A stretch of 40,326 bases of DNA from Caulobacter segnis (lineage in GTDB: Bacteria; Pseudomonadota; Alphaproteobacteria; Caulobacterales; Caulobacteraceae). A program made the position numbers and the translations under genes. The DNA is taken from assembly GCF_003243465.1 (NCBI RefSeq), contig NZ_QFQZ01000043.1, forward strand, positions 1 through 40,326. The letters are read 5' to 3'. Below are positions 9,062 through 16,625 of the stretch, in pieces. The notes under the pieces are model-generated. The model had not been told where the DNA came from, searched no databases, and saw only the letters and a list, made by a program, of their open reading frames with translations. Position 1 is the first letter of the stretch. Every line of letters begins with the position of its first letter.

Positions 9062-9874
9062 ATGGCCTACGACGTGCTCGACGTGAAGCCCATGACCCGC
9101 CGGATCGGCGCGGAAGTCTTTGGCGTCGACCTGGGCAAGCCGCTGAGCAACCGCCAGTTCGAGGAGGTTCACCAGGCTCTGCTGCAGCATCAGGTGATCT
9201 TCTTCCGCGACCAGGACATGTCGCACGAGGCCCACAAGGATCTCGGCCGCAAGTTCGGGGACCTGGCCATCCACTCCGGTGTGCCGGGCCTGCCGGACCA
9301 TCCGGAGATCGTGGCCATTCACGCCGACGCCAATTCCAAGTTCGTGGCCGGCGAGAACTGGCACTCGGACCTGACCTGCGATCCGGAGCCGCCTCTGGGC
9401 AGCATCCTCTACATGAAGGTCCTGCCGGAGCATGGCGGCGACACCTGTTTCGCCAGCATGTACTGGGCCTACGACACGCTGTCCGACAAGATGAAGGCCT
9501 ATCTGGAAGGCCTGTCGGCGGTGCATGACGCCAACCCGGTCTACAAGGCGATCTTTCCGGACATCGACCGCAAGTACAACTGCTCGACCCACCCGATCGT
9601 GCGCACGCATCCGGTCACCGGCCGCAAGAGCCTGTTCGTCAATCCGTCCTACACGACGCATATCGAGGGCCTGCCCAAGGCCGAGAGCGCGGCGATCCTG
9701 GGCTATCTCTACCAGCACGCCAGCAACCCCGACTTCCAGGTGCGCTTCCGCTGGCGGCCGAACTCGGTGGCGTTCTGGGACAACCGCTGCACCTGGCACC
9801 AGGCGATCTGGGACTATTTCCCCGACACCCGCACCGGCTATCGCGTGACGGTCGCTGGCGACAAGCCGTTCTGA
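9062..9874 (+). CDS. TauD/TfdA-family Fe(II)/2-oxoglutarate dioxygenase
   Basis: Encodes 270 residues, the normal length for the family. The ATG at 9062 has GGAG 6 bases upstream and lies 11 bases after the flavin reductase stop. Iron ligands are visible as His101-x-Asp103 in NWHSDLTCDPEPP and the distal His246 in NRCTWHQAIWDYF; Arg257 in DTRTGYR can bind 2-oxoglutarate. Such enzymes hydroxylate next to a heteroatom and release a fragment as an aldehyde, as with taurine or 2,4-D. It is the last gene of the forward operon, followed directly by a strong terminator. A second TauD-like enzyme lies at 11299-12156, but the two differ in length and spacing and are not simple duplicates. Confidence 0.92.
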   Translation: MAYDVLDVKPMTRRIGAEVFGVDLGKPLSNRQFEEVHQALLQHQVIFFRDQDMSHEAHKDLGRKFGDLAIHSGVPGLPDHPEIVAIHADANSKFVAGENWHSDLTCDPEPPLGSILYMKVLPEHGGDTCFASMYWAYDTLSDKMKAYLEGLSAVHDANPVYKAIFPDIDRKYNCSTHPIVRTHPVTGRKSLFVNPSYTTHIEGLPKAESAAILGYLYQHASNPDFQVRFRWRPNSVAFWDNRCTWHQAIWDYFPDTRTGYRVTVAGDKPF

Positions 9875-9883
9875 CCGGGCATG

Positions 9884-9914
9884 AAAAAGCGCCGCCGTGA
9901 GCAACGGCGGCGCT
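9884..9914 (-). terminator. Intrinsic terminator of the reverse VOC-SDR-TauD run
   Basis: An 11-bp perfect stem (9888-9898 with 9904-9914, loop GAGCA) is preceded on the plus strand by AAAAA, giving a T-run after the hairpin on the minus strand. It would stop reverse transcripts just before they enter the convergent forward gene. Confidence 0.8.
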
Positions 9915-9929
9915 ACCTCGCCCGTCGAG

Positions 9930-9958
9930 ACGCCGCGCCCGATGGCGCGGCGTTTTTT
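9930..9958 (+). terminator. Intrinsic terminator of the forward operon
   Basis: A perfect 10-bp GC-rich stem (ACGCCGCGCC at 9930-9939 with GGCGCGGCGT at 9944-9953) and a 4-base loop are followed by six T residues. It ends transcription from the TauD gene. Confidence 0.9.
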
Positions 9959-9959
9959 G

Positions 9960-10445
9960 TTATTCGCGGCTGAAGTCCGCCGGGATCTGCGGGTCCGGCC
10001 CAGCCTTGCCCCACAGGACGATCTCGTTGCCCCACGGATCACGGAAGGCGTGGTTGTAGCCGTTGAATTCCTTCCAGTAATGGTTCCGCCACAGGATCGC
10101 GGCGCCCAGGCTTTCGGCCGTTCCCAAGATGCGGTCGGCGCTGTCGTCGTCCCCGATCAGCACCCAAACCCGCGGCTTGCGGCCATCGGCGCTCAGGGTG
10201 CGCGGCTCGACGCCCTCGGGCTCCGGATGGGGACGGGCGTTGGCGGCCTTGAAGATCCCCAGGTGCAGGTTGCCGATTTCGCTGTCGGTCCCATCGGGCT
10301 TCTTGAAGAAGCCGCCCGGCACCATGCGGTGATAGACGCCCTCGGGGCGGGCGTCATTCTGCCAGCCGAAGACCTGGGCGTAGAAGTCGCCGGCCGCGGC
10401 CGGATCGTCGGAGGCGAGATCGACGAAGATCAGGGTGTTTGTCAC
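9960..10445 (-). CDS. VOC-family (glyoxalase-like) protein
   Basis: Encodes 161 residues from a GTG start. Two beta-alpha-beta-beta-beta modules of the vicinal oxygen chelate fold can be followed: LIFVDLASDDPAAAGDFYAQVFGW opens the first and RVWVLIGDDDSADRILGTAESLGA the second, ending in FRDPWGNEIVLW, the classic final strand. VOC proteins include glyoxalase I, extradiol dioxygenases, epimerases and resistance proteins; the HxE metal pattern is not clear enough here to choose. No good ribosome-binding site precedes the GTG; 21 bases separate it from the SDR gene, so it is probably the last gene of a three-gene reverse operon. Confidence 0.82.
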   Translation of the reverse strand: MTNTLIFVDLASDDPAAAGDFYAQVFGWQNDARPEGVYHRMVPGGFFKKPDGTDSEIGNLHLGIFKAANARPHPEPEGVEPRTLSADGRKPRVWVLIGDDDSADRILGTAESLGAAILWRNHYWKEFNGYNHAFRDPWGNEIVLWGKAGPDPQIPADFSRE

Positions 10446-10466
10446 GGAAAGCGCTCGCGTTTCGGG

Positions 10467-11291
10467 TCAGTCGTTGAAGGCGATGGAGAGGCTCAGCGCC
10501 TTCCAGGCCTCGATGTTGGCGGCCAGGCCCCGGGCGGCGTAGCCGGCGTACTTCAGGGCGTCCTCGCCCAGCAGCAGGTGCATCGGCGGATCGGGGGCGT
10601 CGGCGATGGCGAGGATCGCCAGCGCGGCCTTGGCCGGATCGCCAGGCTCGCGGCCAGCGTGCGCGGCCATGATCCGCTCGGCGTCGCGGGCCAAGCCGTC
10701 ATAGTCGGCGATCTTGTCGGCGACGATCGCCTTCGAGCCGGCCGCGAAGCCGGTGCGCAGGCCGCCGGGCGCCACATTGACCACCTTGATCCCAAGCGCC
10801 GCCACTTCCTGGGCGAGGCTCTGGGTCAGGGCCTCCAGCGCCCACTTGCTGGCGCAATAGACGCCCGTGCCCGCCCACACCGCCAGGCCCGACACCGAGG
10901 TGATGTTGATGATCCGTCCCTCGCCGCGCGCCCGCATCGCCGGCAGGACAGCCTTCATGACGGCCAACGGCGCGAAGACGTTGGTCTCGAATTGGGCCCG
11001 AACCTCGTCGAGCGACGCCTCCTCGACCGCGCCCACCAGGCCGTAGCCCGCGTTATTGACCAGGACGTCGATCTTGCCGGTAATCCGTTCCGCCTCGGCC
11101 ACCGCCGCGTTCACGGCGGCCATGTCGGTGACGTCGAGGATCAGCGGGCGGCCGCCCAGGGCCGCGAAGGCGGAAGCCGCCTCGGGCCTGCGCACCGTGC
11201 CGACGACCTTGTCGCCACGCGCGATGGCGGCGCGGGCGATCTCGCGGCCCAGGCCGCTGGACACGCCCGTGATAAGCCAGGTTTTGCGCAT
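10467..11291 (-). CDS. Short-chain dehydrogenase/reductase
   Basis: Encodes 274 residues of a classical SDR. The Rossmann motif is TGVSSGLG at 8-15, NNAG at 79-82, catalytic Ser in ITSVSG (about 132-134), and Tyr145-x3-Lys149 in YCASKW. Arg34 and Arg35 after the second strand (GTVRRPE) favour NADP(H) over NAD(H). It starts 7 bases after the stop of the upstream dioxygenase with no clear ribosome-binding site, so translation is likely coupled. It could oxidise or reduce an alcohol/ketone made by the ring-modifying enzymes of the cluster. The substrate is unknown. Confidence 0.9.
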   Translation of the reverse strand: MRKTWLITGVSSGLGREIARAAIARGDKVVGTVRRPEAASAFAALGGRPLILDVTDMAAVNAAVAEAERITGKIDVLVNNAGYGLVGAVEEASLDEVRAQFETNVFAPLAVMKAVLPAMRARGEGRIINITSVSGLAVWAGTGVYCASKWALEALTQSLAQEVAALGIKVVNVAPGGLRTGFAAGSKAIVADKIADYDGLARDAERIMAAHAGREPGDPAKAALAILAIADAPDPPMHLLLGEDALKYAGYAARGLAANIEAWKALSLSIAFND

Positions 11292-11298
11292 GGTCGGG

Positions 11299-12156
11299 TC
11301 AGTACGGCTTGTCGCCCTTGACCCAGAGTCGATGCATCGTCCGGAAGTACTTGGTGTCGTCGTACAGCGTGCCGGTGTGCAGGGTGCAGCGGTTGTCCCA
11401 CATCAGGAGGTCGCCGACCCGCCATTTGTGGCGATAGACGAACTGCTCCTGGGTCATGAACTCGACCAGTTCGTCCAGCAGGGCCAGGCCCGCCAGCCCC
11501 GGCATGCCGATCACCTCGGTGACGGTGCCGGTCGAGGGCCATAGTGCCTTGCGACCGTCGGCCGGGTGGGTGCGGATCAGCGGGTGTTCGACATCGGGAT
11601 TGGCCGCTTCCATTTCCGGCGAGAGCGTCTGCTGTTCGCCGAAGGCCCGCGTCGCCATGAAATGCTTGTAGCTGTGATGCAGCTTCAGGCTCTCCAGCAG
11701 GGCCTGCCGGTCGGCGGGCAAGGCGTTCCAGGCCGCGCAACCGTCCGCCAGCAGGGTGTCGGAGCCTTCGTCAGGCACCTCCACCGCATAGAGCATGGTC
11801 AACATGACCGGCTCTGGCTTGTAGCTGTAGTCGGTGTGCCAGCCGACCCCGTCGTTGTGGGCGCCGATCGGCTTGCCGTCGACGACGCGGTTGCTGAGGA
11901 TGAAGATCTTTGGATAGCCGGGCAGGGTGAAGCGGGTCTGGGTGTGGTCCTCGGGCTCGCCGAACCGGTTGATGAAGCGCATCAGGTCGTCCGGCGTCAT
12001 CTTCTGGTCGCGCAGGGCGATGGCCCCGTGGCGGTGGAAGATGTCCACGACCTGATCCAGGGCCGCGTCCGAGGCGGCCGCCAGGTCAATGCCGGAGATT
12101 TCGGCCCCGAAGCCCGGCTTCAGGTCCTGGATGGCGATGTCGGCGGTCAGCGTCAT
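11299..12156 (-). CDS. TauD/TfdA-family Fe(II)/2-oxoglutarate dioxygenase
   Basis: Encodes 285 residues. GAGGA 5 bases upstream supports the ATG at 12156. The facial triad is His107-x-Asp109 in GWHTDYSYKPEP and distal His260 in NRCTLHTG; Arg272 or Arg276 in YFRTMHR would bind 2-oxoglutarate. The HTDxSY wording is typical of TfdA/TauD alkyl hydroxylases. It is first in a reverse run with the SDR and VOC genes, and divergent from the Rieske operon across a 267-base gap. Presence of two TauD-type enzymes in one cluster suggests two successive hydroxylation or dealkylation steps, or two related substrates. Confidence 0.92.
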   Translation of the reverse strand: MTLTADIAIQDLKPGFGAEISGIDLAAASDAALDQVVDIFHRHGAIALRDQKMTPDDLMRFINRFGEPEDHTQTRFTLPGYPKIFILSNRVVDGKPIGAHNDGVGWHTDYSYKPEPVMLTMLYAVEVPDEGSDTLLADGCAAWNALPADRQALLESLKLHHSYKHFMATRAFGEQQTLSPEMEAANPDVEHPLIRTHPADGRKALWPSTGTVTEVIGMPGLAGLALLDELVEFMTQEQFVYRHKWRVGDLLMWDNRCTLHTGTLYDDTKYFRTMHRLWVKGDKPY

Positions 12157-12206
12157 GGCGTCCTCGGTGGTGCGATCATCCAGAGGCTAGGCTCCCACGG
12201 ACGGAC

Positions 12207-12365
12207 GGTCTTGCTCCAGCGCGCACGACGGCTTTCTCGTCCGCGGCGGATTGACCTTCCGTTGGGCGCCGCGCGGGGCCCAAAGGCGCCGACCGCCTTG
12301 GAATGCGGCGTCCCGGCGTTTCGCTCGCCCGACGACCAAGTCTTCGTGCGCGCTGGAGCAAGACC
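12207..12365. repeat. Long inverted repeat in the divergent intergenic region
   Basis: A perfect 22-bp inverted repeat has its arms at 12207-12228 and 12344-12365, separated by 115 bp. It fills most of the 267-base gap (12157-12423) between the divergent TauD and Rieske operons. The core of each arm reads GCTCCAGCGCGCACGA or its complement. No protein is credible inside. It may be a mobile intergenic repeat (MITE-like) or a pair of regulator sites allowing looping. Confidence 0.75.
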
Positions 12366-12423
12366 AGCTCACGTTGCGGTCCTAGCGTGATGGTCGACTT
12401 CCGACTTTTCAGAGCGCTTCACG

Positions 12424-13653
12424 ATGAGCCTGCGCCCGCCGAACGGCATCTTGAGCGACGCCTTCTTCGCCGACCTGTCCCGCTCCATGGGGAGCGTCGA
12501 GACGGCCGAGACCCTGCCGCCCGCCTGCTATACCGACCCGGACTTCTATGCGTTCGAGAAGGAGGCGCTGTTCAATCACGAATGGCTGTGCGTCGGCCGG
12601 GTCGAATGGGTCAAGGAGCCCGGCGACTACTTCACCACCCGCATCATCGGCGAGCCGATCGTCGTCACGCGCAACCGGGACAACGAGATCAAGGCCATGT
12701 CCGCCGTGTGCCAGCACCGCGCCATGCTGGTGGCCGAGGGCAGGGGCAACACCCGCGGCTTCGTCTGCCCCTATCACCACTGGGTCTATTCGCTGAACGG
12801 CGACCTTGTGAACGCCCCGGCCATGGAGCGGACCTGCGATTTCGACAAGAAGACGGTCAAGCTGCCGACCTTCAAGGTCGAGATCTGGCTGGGGTTCATC
12901 TTCATCAACTTCGACGTCGAGGCGGCGCCGCTGGCCCCGCGTCTCTCCGCCGTCGAAGCCGCGATCGAGCGTTACGACCTCTCGACCGCCGATGGCCTGA
13001 CGCCGCCGATGACCGGCCAGTTCGCCTGGAACTGGAAGGTGATGTTCGAGAACAACAACGACGGCTATCACGCCAGCAAGCTGCATCGCGGGCCTCTGCA
13101 CGACTTCATCCCGAGCGAGCTGTGCAGCTTCCCCGAGGCGGGCGAGGGGGACGCGGGCTTCCTGCGCTACAACGGCACGCTGCACGCCGACGCCAGCTTT
13201 AACCCGACCCAGAAGGCTGTGCTGCCGGTCTTCCCCCACCTGACCGAAGAAGACCGCAACCGCGCGACCTTCGCCAACATTCCGCCGACTCTGTCGTTGG
13301 TGATGACCAGCGACATGGTGATCTACCTGATCCTGCGCCCCACCGGTCCGGAGACCATGGAGCAGGACACCGGCGTCCTGGTGGCGCCCGGCGCGACCGA
13401 GACCTCGGGCTTCGAGGAGCGCCTTGAGATGATCATGACCTCGGCCGCCAAGATCATCGCCCAGGACATGCATGTCGACGAGCTTGTCCAGCAGGGCCTG
13501 CGCTCGCGCTTCGCCATCCGCGGACGCTACTCCTGGCAGGAAGGCGCGCAGGTGCAGTTCAACCGCTGGCTGACGCCCCGCTACCAGAAGGCCTGGGCCG
13601 CCCTGAAGAGCGCCGATGCGCCTGTCGCGGCCAACGAGGGGGCGGCCGCATGA
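12424..13653 (+). CDS. Rieske [2Fe-2S] aromatic ring-hydroxylating oxygenase, alpha subunit
   Basis: Encodes 409 residues. The Rieske centre is Cys96-x-His98 (VCQHRAM) and Cys115-x2-His118 (VCPYHHW). The catalytic domain carries Asp213, His216 and His221 in NNNDGYHASKLH, binding mononuclear iron. This is the large subunit of a ring-hydroxylating or demethylating oxygenase. No beta subunit, ferredoxin or reductase gene is adjacent, so it is either an alpha-only type or borrows electrons from elsewhere. It overlaps the following extradiol dioxygenase gene by ATGA, which suggests hydroxylation followed by ring cleavage. The ribosome-binding site is weak (AGAGCG). Confidence 0.94.
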   Translation: MSLRPPNGILSDAFFADLSRSMGSVETAETLPPACYTDPDFYAFEKEALFNHEWLCVGRVEWVKEPGDYFTTRIIGEPIVVTRNRDNEIKAMSAVCQHRAMLVAEGRGNTRGFVCPYHHWVYSLNGDLVNAPAMERTCDFDKKTVKLPTFKVEIWLGFIFINFDVEAAPLAPRLSAVEAAIERYDLSTADGLTPPMTGQFAWNWKVMFENNNDGYHASKLHRGPLHDFIPSELCSFPEAGEGDAGFLRYNGTLHADASFNPTQKAVLPVFPHLTEEDRNRATFANIPPTLSLVMTSDMVIYLILRPTGPETMEQDTGVLVAPGATETSGFEERLEMIMTSAAKIIAQDMHVDELVQQGLRSRFAIRGRYSWQEGAQVQFNRWLTPRYQKAWAALKSADAPVAANEGAAA

Positions 13654-14444
13654 GCCGCCTGCCGGTCATCTTCTTTGGTCACGGCAGCCCGATGATCGCG
13701 CTGGAGACCAACGACACGACCCGCACCTGGCGGGCGATGGGCGACGCTGTCGGCAAGCCCAAGGCGATCCTCTGCGTCTCGGCGCACTGGCTGACGCGCG
13801 GCGTCGCCGTGACGGCGATGGCGCGCCCCCGGACGATCCATGACTTCGGATCTTCTTTCCCCAAGGCTTTGTTCGACAAGCAGTATCCAGCGCCGGGCTC
13901 GCCCGAGCTGGCGGCCCGGGTGCGGGACGTCCTCTCGCCGACGCCCGTCGCCCTGGACGAGCAGGGTTGGGGCCTGGACCACGGGACATGGTCGGTGCTG
14001 TGCAAGGCCTTCCCCGACGCCGACGTGCCGGTGGTTCAGCTCAGCATGGACGCCGCCAAGCCGCCAGCGTGGCACTTCGAGATCGGCCAGCGCCTGGCGC
14101 CGCTGCGCGACGAAGGCGTGCTAATCATCGGCACCGGCAACATCGTCCACAACCTGCCGGCCATGGACTGGGGTGACCGCGATTGCGCGCCCTATGATTG
14201 GTCCAAGCGCTTCAACGACTACATCAAGGCCGCCATCGTCGAGGACGCGCCGCAGAAGGCCGTGTCTTTCGAGAGCCAGGGCCAGGATGCACGGCGCTCG
14301 GTTCCCACGCCCGACCACTACTGGCCGCTACTGTATGTGCTGGGCGCGCGCCTGCCCGGCGACCTCCCGACCTTCGCTCCCGACCACATCGAGCACGGCT
14401 CGCTGAGCATGACGAGCGTGACGCTCGCCAGCGCCGCCGCCTGA
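13650..14444 (+). CDS. DODA-type class III extradiol dioxygenase (YgiD-like)
   Basis: Encodes 264 residues, the normal size for the 4,5-DOPA dioxygenase extradiol family. Expected metal ligands are His11 (FGHGSPM), His46 (VSAHW) and His223 (PDHYWPL); His111 (LDHGTWSVL) and His167 (NIVHN) are further conserved active-site histidines. It starts inside the Rieske gene stop, so the two are translationally coupled. YgiD in Escherichia coli opens L-DOPA; here the partner genes imply a catechol-like or dihydroxylated heterocyclic substrate made by the Rieske enzyme. True substrate not determinable from sequence. Confidence 0.9.
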   Translation: MSRLPVIFFGHGSPMIALETNDTTRTWRAMGDAVGKPKAILCVSAHWLTRGVAVTAMARPRTIHDFGSSFPKALFDKQYPAPGSPELAARVRDVLSPTPVALDEQGWGLDHGTWSVLCKAFPDADVPVVQLSMDAAKPPAWHFEIGQRLAPLRDEGVLIIGTGNIVHNLPAMDWGDRDCAPYDWSKRFNDYIKAAIVEDAPQKAVSFESQGQDARRSVPTPDHYWPLLYVLGARLPGDLPTFAPDHIEHGSLSMTSVTLASAAA

Positions 14445-14457
14445 CCCGGAGATCCCG

Positions 14458-15534
14458 ATGCCTTTCATCTGCGAACCCGGCCAGGAACGTCCCGACGTCG
14501 TTCCCGGCGCATTGCACTGCCTGAAAGCCACGCCCCACACCGTGCACTGGGGCTATTTCGACCCGTCGATCAAACCGGCGCTGCGGATCAAGAGCGGCGA
14601 CCTGGTCCAGGCCGAAGCGATCACCCACCACGCCGGCGACGCGCCCGAGCTGATGATGGACGAGGGCGTCACCCGCATATTCAAGGAGATCCCGGAAGAC
14701 GACCGCAATCCCGGCGTCCACATCATGACCGGGCCGATCTACGTCGAGGACGCCAAGCCCGGCGACGTGCTGGAGGTGCGCTATCTGCGGATGGTCCCGC
14801 GCAACAACTACGGCTCCAACCTCGCGGCGAACTGGGGCTATCTCTACAAGGAGTTCGGCGAGAAGGAGCGGGTGACGATCTACGAGCTCGACCCGAACAC
14901 CAACACCGCCAGCGCCCTCTACGCTTACGACTTCGAAGGCAAGTACCTGATCCCGGGCACGATCACCCATTGCCCCGAATGCGACCGGCAGCCGGCGCTG
15001 AAGGGCGTGCGGATCCCAGCCCGGCCGCACCTGGGCACCGCCGGCGTCGCGCCGGCGGTCGACGGCCGCGTCAGCACCATTCCGCCCGGCGAGCACGGCG
15101 GCAACATCGATAACTGGCGCATCGGGGCCGGGGCGACGATGTACTACACCGTTCAGGTCGACGGCGGGCTGTTCTCGATCGGCGATCCCCATGTCAGCCA
15201 GGGCGACGGCGAGCTGTCGGGCACGGCCATCGAGAGCTCGCTGAACGTGCTGATGCAGATCGTGCTGCGCAAGGACATCCAGACGCCCGGACCGCTGCTC
15301 GAGACGCCCAAGTGGTGGATCGTCCACGGCTTCAACGAAGATCTGAATCTCGCCATGCGCGACGCCTCCACCAAGATGCTTAGCCTGCTCAGCGATCAGG
15401 TCGGTCTGTCGAAGAACGACGCCTATTCGCTGATGAGCGTGGCGGCCGACTTCGGCGTGACCCAGGTGGTGGACGGCACCCAGGGCTGCCACGCCAGGAT
15501 CCCCCGAGACATCTTCCCCAAGCTCAAGGAATAG
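14458..15534 (+). CDS. Acetamidase/formamidase-family hydrolase
   Basis: Encodes 358 residues. CGGAGA lies 6 bases before the ATG. Family blocks are HTVHWGYFDPSIKPALRIKSGD near the N-terminus, HIMTGPIYVEDAKPGDVLEVRYL, CPECDRQPA and the C-terminal half with GEHGGNIDNW and GDPHVSQGDGE, all characteristic of the FmdA/AmdA beta-rich fold. These enzymes hydrolyse formamide, acetamide or similar short amides, releasing ammonia. In a cluster with ring cleavage this step would recover nitrogen from an N-containing ring or side chain. It lies 13 bases after the extradiol gene. Confidence 0.9.
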   Translation: MPFICEPGQERPDVVPGALHCLKATPHTVHWGYFDPSIKPALRIKSGDLVQAEAITHHAGDAPELMMDEGVTRIFKEIPEDDRNPGVHIMTGPIYVEDAKPGDVLEVRYLRMVPRNNYGSNLAANWGYLYKEFGEKERVTIYELDPNTNTASALYAYDFEGKYLIPGTITHCPECDRQPALKGVRIPARPHLGTAGVAPAVDGRVSTIPPGEHGGNIDNWRIGAGATMYYTVQVDGGLFSIGDPHVSQGDGELSGTAIESSLNVLMQIVLRKDIQTPGPLLETPKWWIVHGFNEDLNLAMRDASTKMLSLLSDQVGLSKNDAYSLMSVAADFGVTQVVDGTQGCHARIPRDIFPKLKE

Positions 15535-15538
15535 GACG

Positions 15539-16555
15539 ATGAAGGCCTGGTCGTTCAGCACCGAAAGCCATCCGCGCGCCGAACGGGCCGAGGCCTGGCG
15601 CGATGCGATGGGACGCCTGGGCCTGCCGATCGAGGGGCTGTCGGCGGGCGAGCCAGCCGCGGCCTCGGTGATTTGCCTGACCTCGCCGCTGGGGATCGAG
15701 TTCGCCCTCGTCGAAGCCGGCGCCCAGACGATCTCGGGCCGGCTTTCGGGCCAGCCGGCGGCCGTCTGGCTGGCGGTGCTCCTCCATGGCGAAGCGACCC
15801 TGGTCACCGACGACCTAGCCGTGGCCGTCGCGACAGGCGACATCGCTTTCGGGCCTACGGGCCAGGCCGCCGCGTTGCGCCTGGACACCCGTTCGCGGCT
15901 GCTCTTCGTCCGCGCGCCGCGCGTGGCCCTGGATCACCGCCTGATCAAGCCGTTCAATCTTCGGGTGGGCTGGCTGGAGGGATCCAGCGGCGTACCCCGC
16001 ATTCTCTCCGACCTGTTGCGCGGCACGGCCGAGGAGCTCGAGAACCTGTCGGTCGACCAGTTGCGGCCCGTCGACCTGGCGCTCACCGAGTTCCTGGCGC
16101 AATGCCTGCTGGAGCGCGGCGCGGCGGCGTCCGAAGCCCTGGACCCCTCGGCGCCGACGGCGCATCTGCAGCGCCTCTGCCAGACCATAGAGACCCTGCT
16201 GCCGGACCCGGAGCTGTCGCTGCGTCGCGTCGCCGACGAGGAGGGCGTCTCGCCGCGTTACGTGCAGAAGCTCTTCGCCTCGGCCAACGAGACCTTCAGC
16301 CACTATCTGCGCTCGCGTCGTCTGGAGCGCTGCCGGATCGACCTGGCCAGTCCGCAGCACGCGCGGCTGTCGATCTCCGAGATCTGCTTTCGCTGGGGCT
16401 TCAACGGCTCGGCCCACTTCAGCCGGGCGTTCCGCGAACAGTACGGACGCTCGCCGCGCGAATTCAGGAACGCCTGCGAGGCTGGCCTGTCGCGTGACCT
16501 CGCCTCCGCGCTGGCCCTGAAGTCGTCGCCGATCGGACCGAGTTTGAACGCCTAG
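15539..16555 (+). CDS. AraC-family transcriptional regulator
   Basis: Encodes 338 residues. The N-terminal 190 residues form a sensor domain with beta strands ending in a VATGDIAFGPTG-like turn, as in AraC-binding-like (feaR/NpR type) regulators. The C-terminal 100 residues carry two helix-turn-helix units: LSLRRVADEEGVSPRYVQKLF and ISEICFRWGFNGSAHFSRAFREQYG, ending in SPREFR. It sits 4 bases after the acetamidase gene with AGGA ahead, as the last gene of the operon. It most likely activates this operon, the divergent TauD run or the upstream receptor operon in response to the pathway substrate. It shares no visible operator repeats in this window that I could assign. Confidence 0.92.
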   Translation: MKAWSFSTESHPRAERAEAWRDAMGRLGLPIEGLSAGEPAAASVICLTSPLGIEFALVEAGAQTISGRLSGQPAAVWLAVLLHGEATLVTDDLAVAVATGDIAFGPTGQAAALRLDTRSRLLFVRAPRVALDHRLIKPFNLRVGWLEGSSGVPRILSDLLRGTAEELENLSVDQLRPVDLALTEFLAQCLLERGAAASEALDPSAPTAHLQRLCQTIETLLPDPELSLRRVADEEGVSPRYVQKLFASANETFSHYLRSRRLERCRIDLASPQHARLSISEICFRWGFNGSAHFSRAFREQYGRSPREFRNACEAGLSRDLASALALKSSPIGPSLNA

Positions 16556-16625
16556 CCACCCGCGCCATGGTCGCGACGTTCAACACCTGGGCGGCCGATG
16601 ACGACCTGGCGCGGACGCAGAACGC

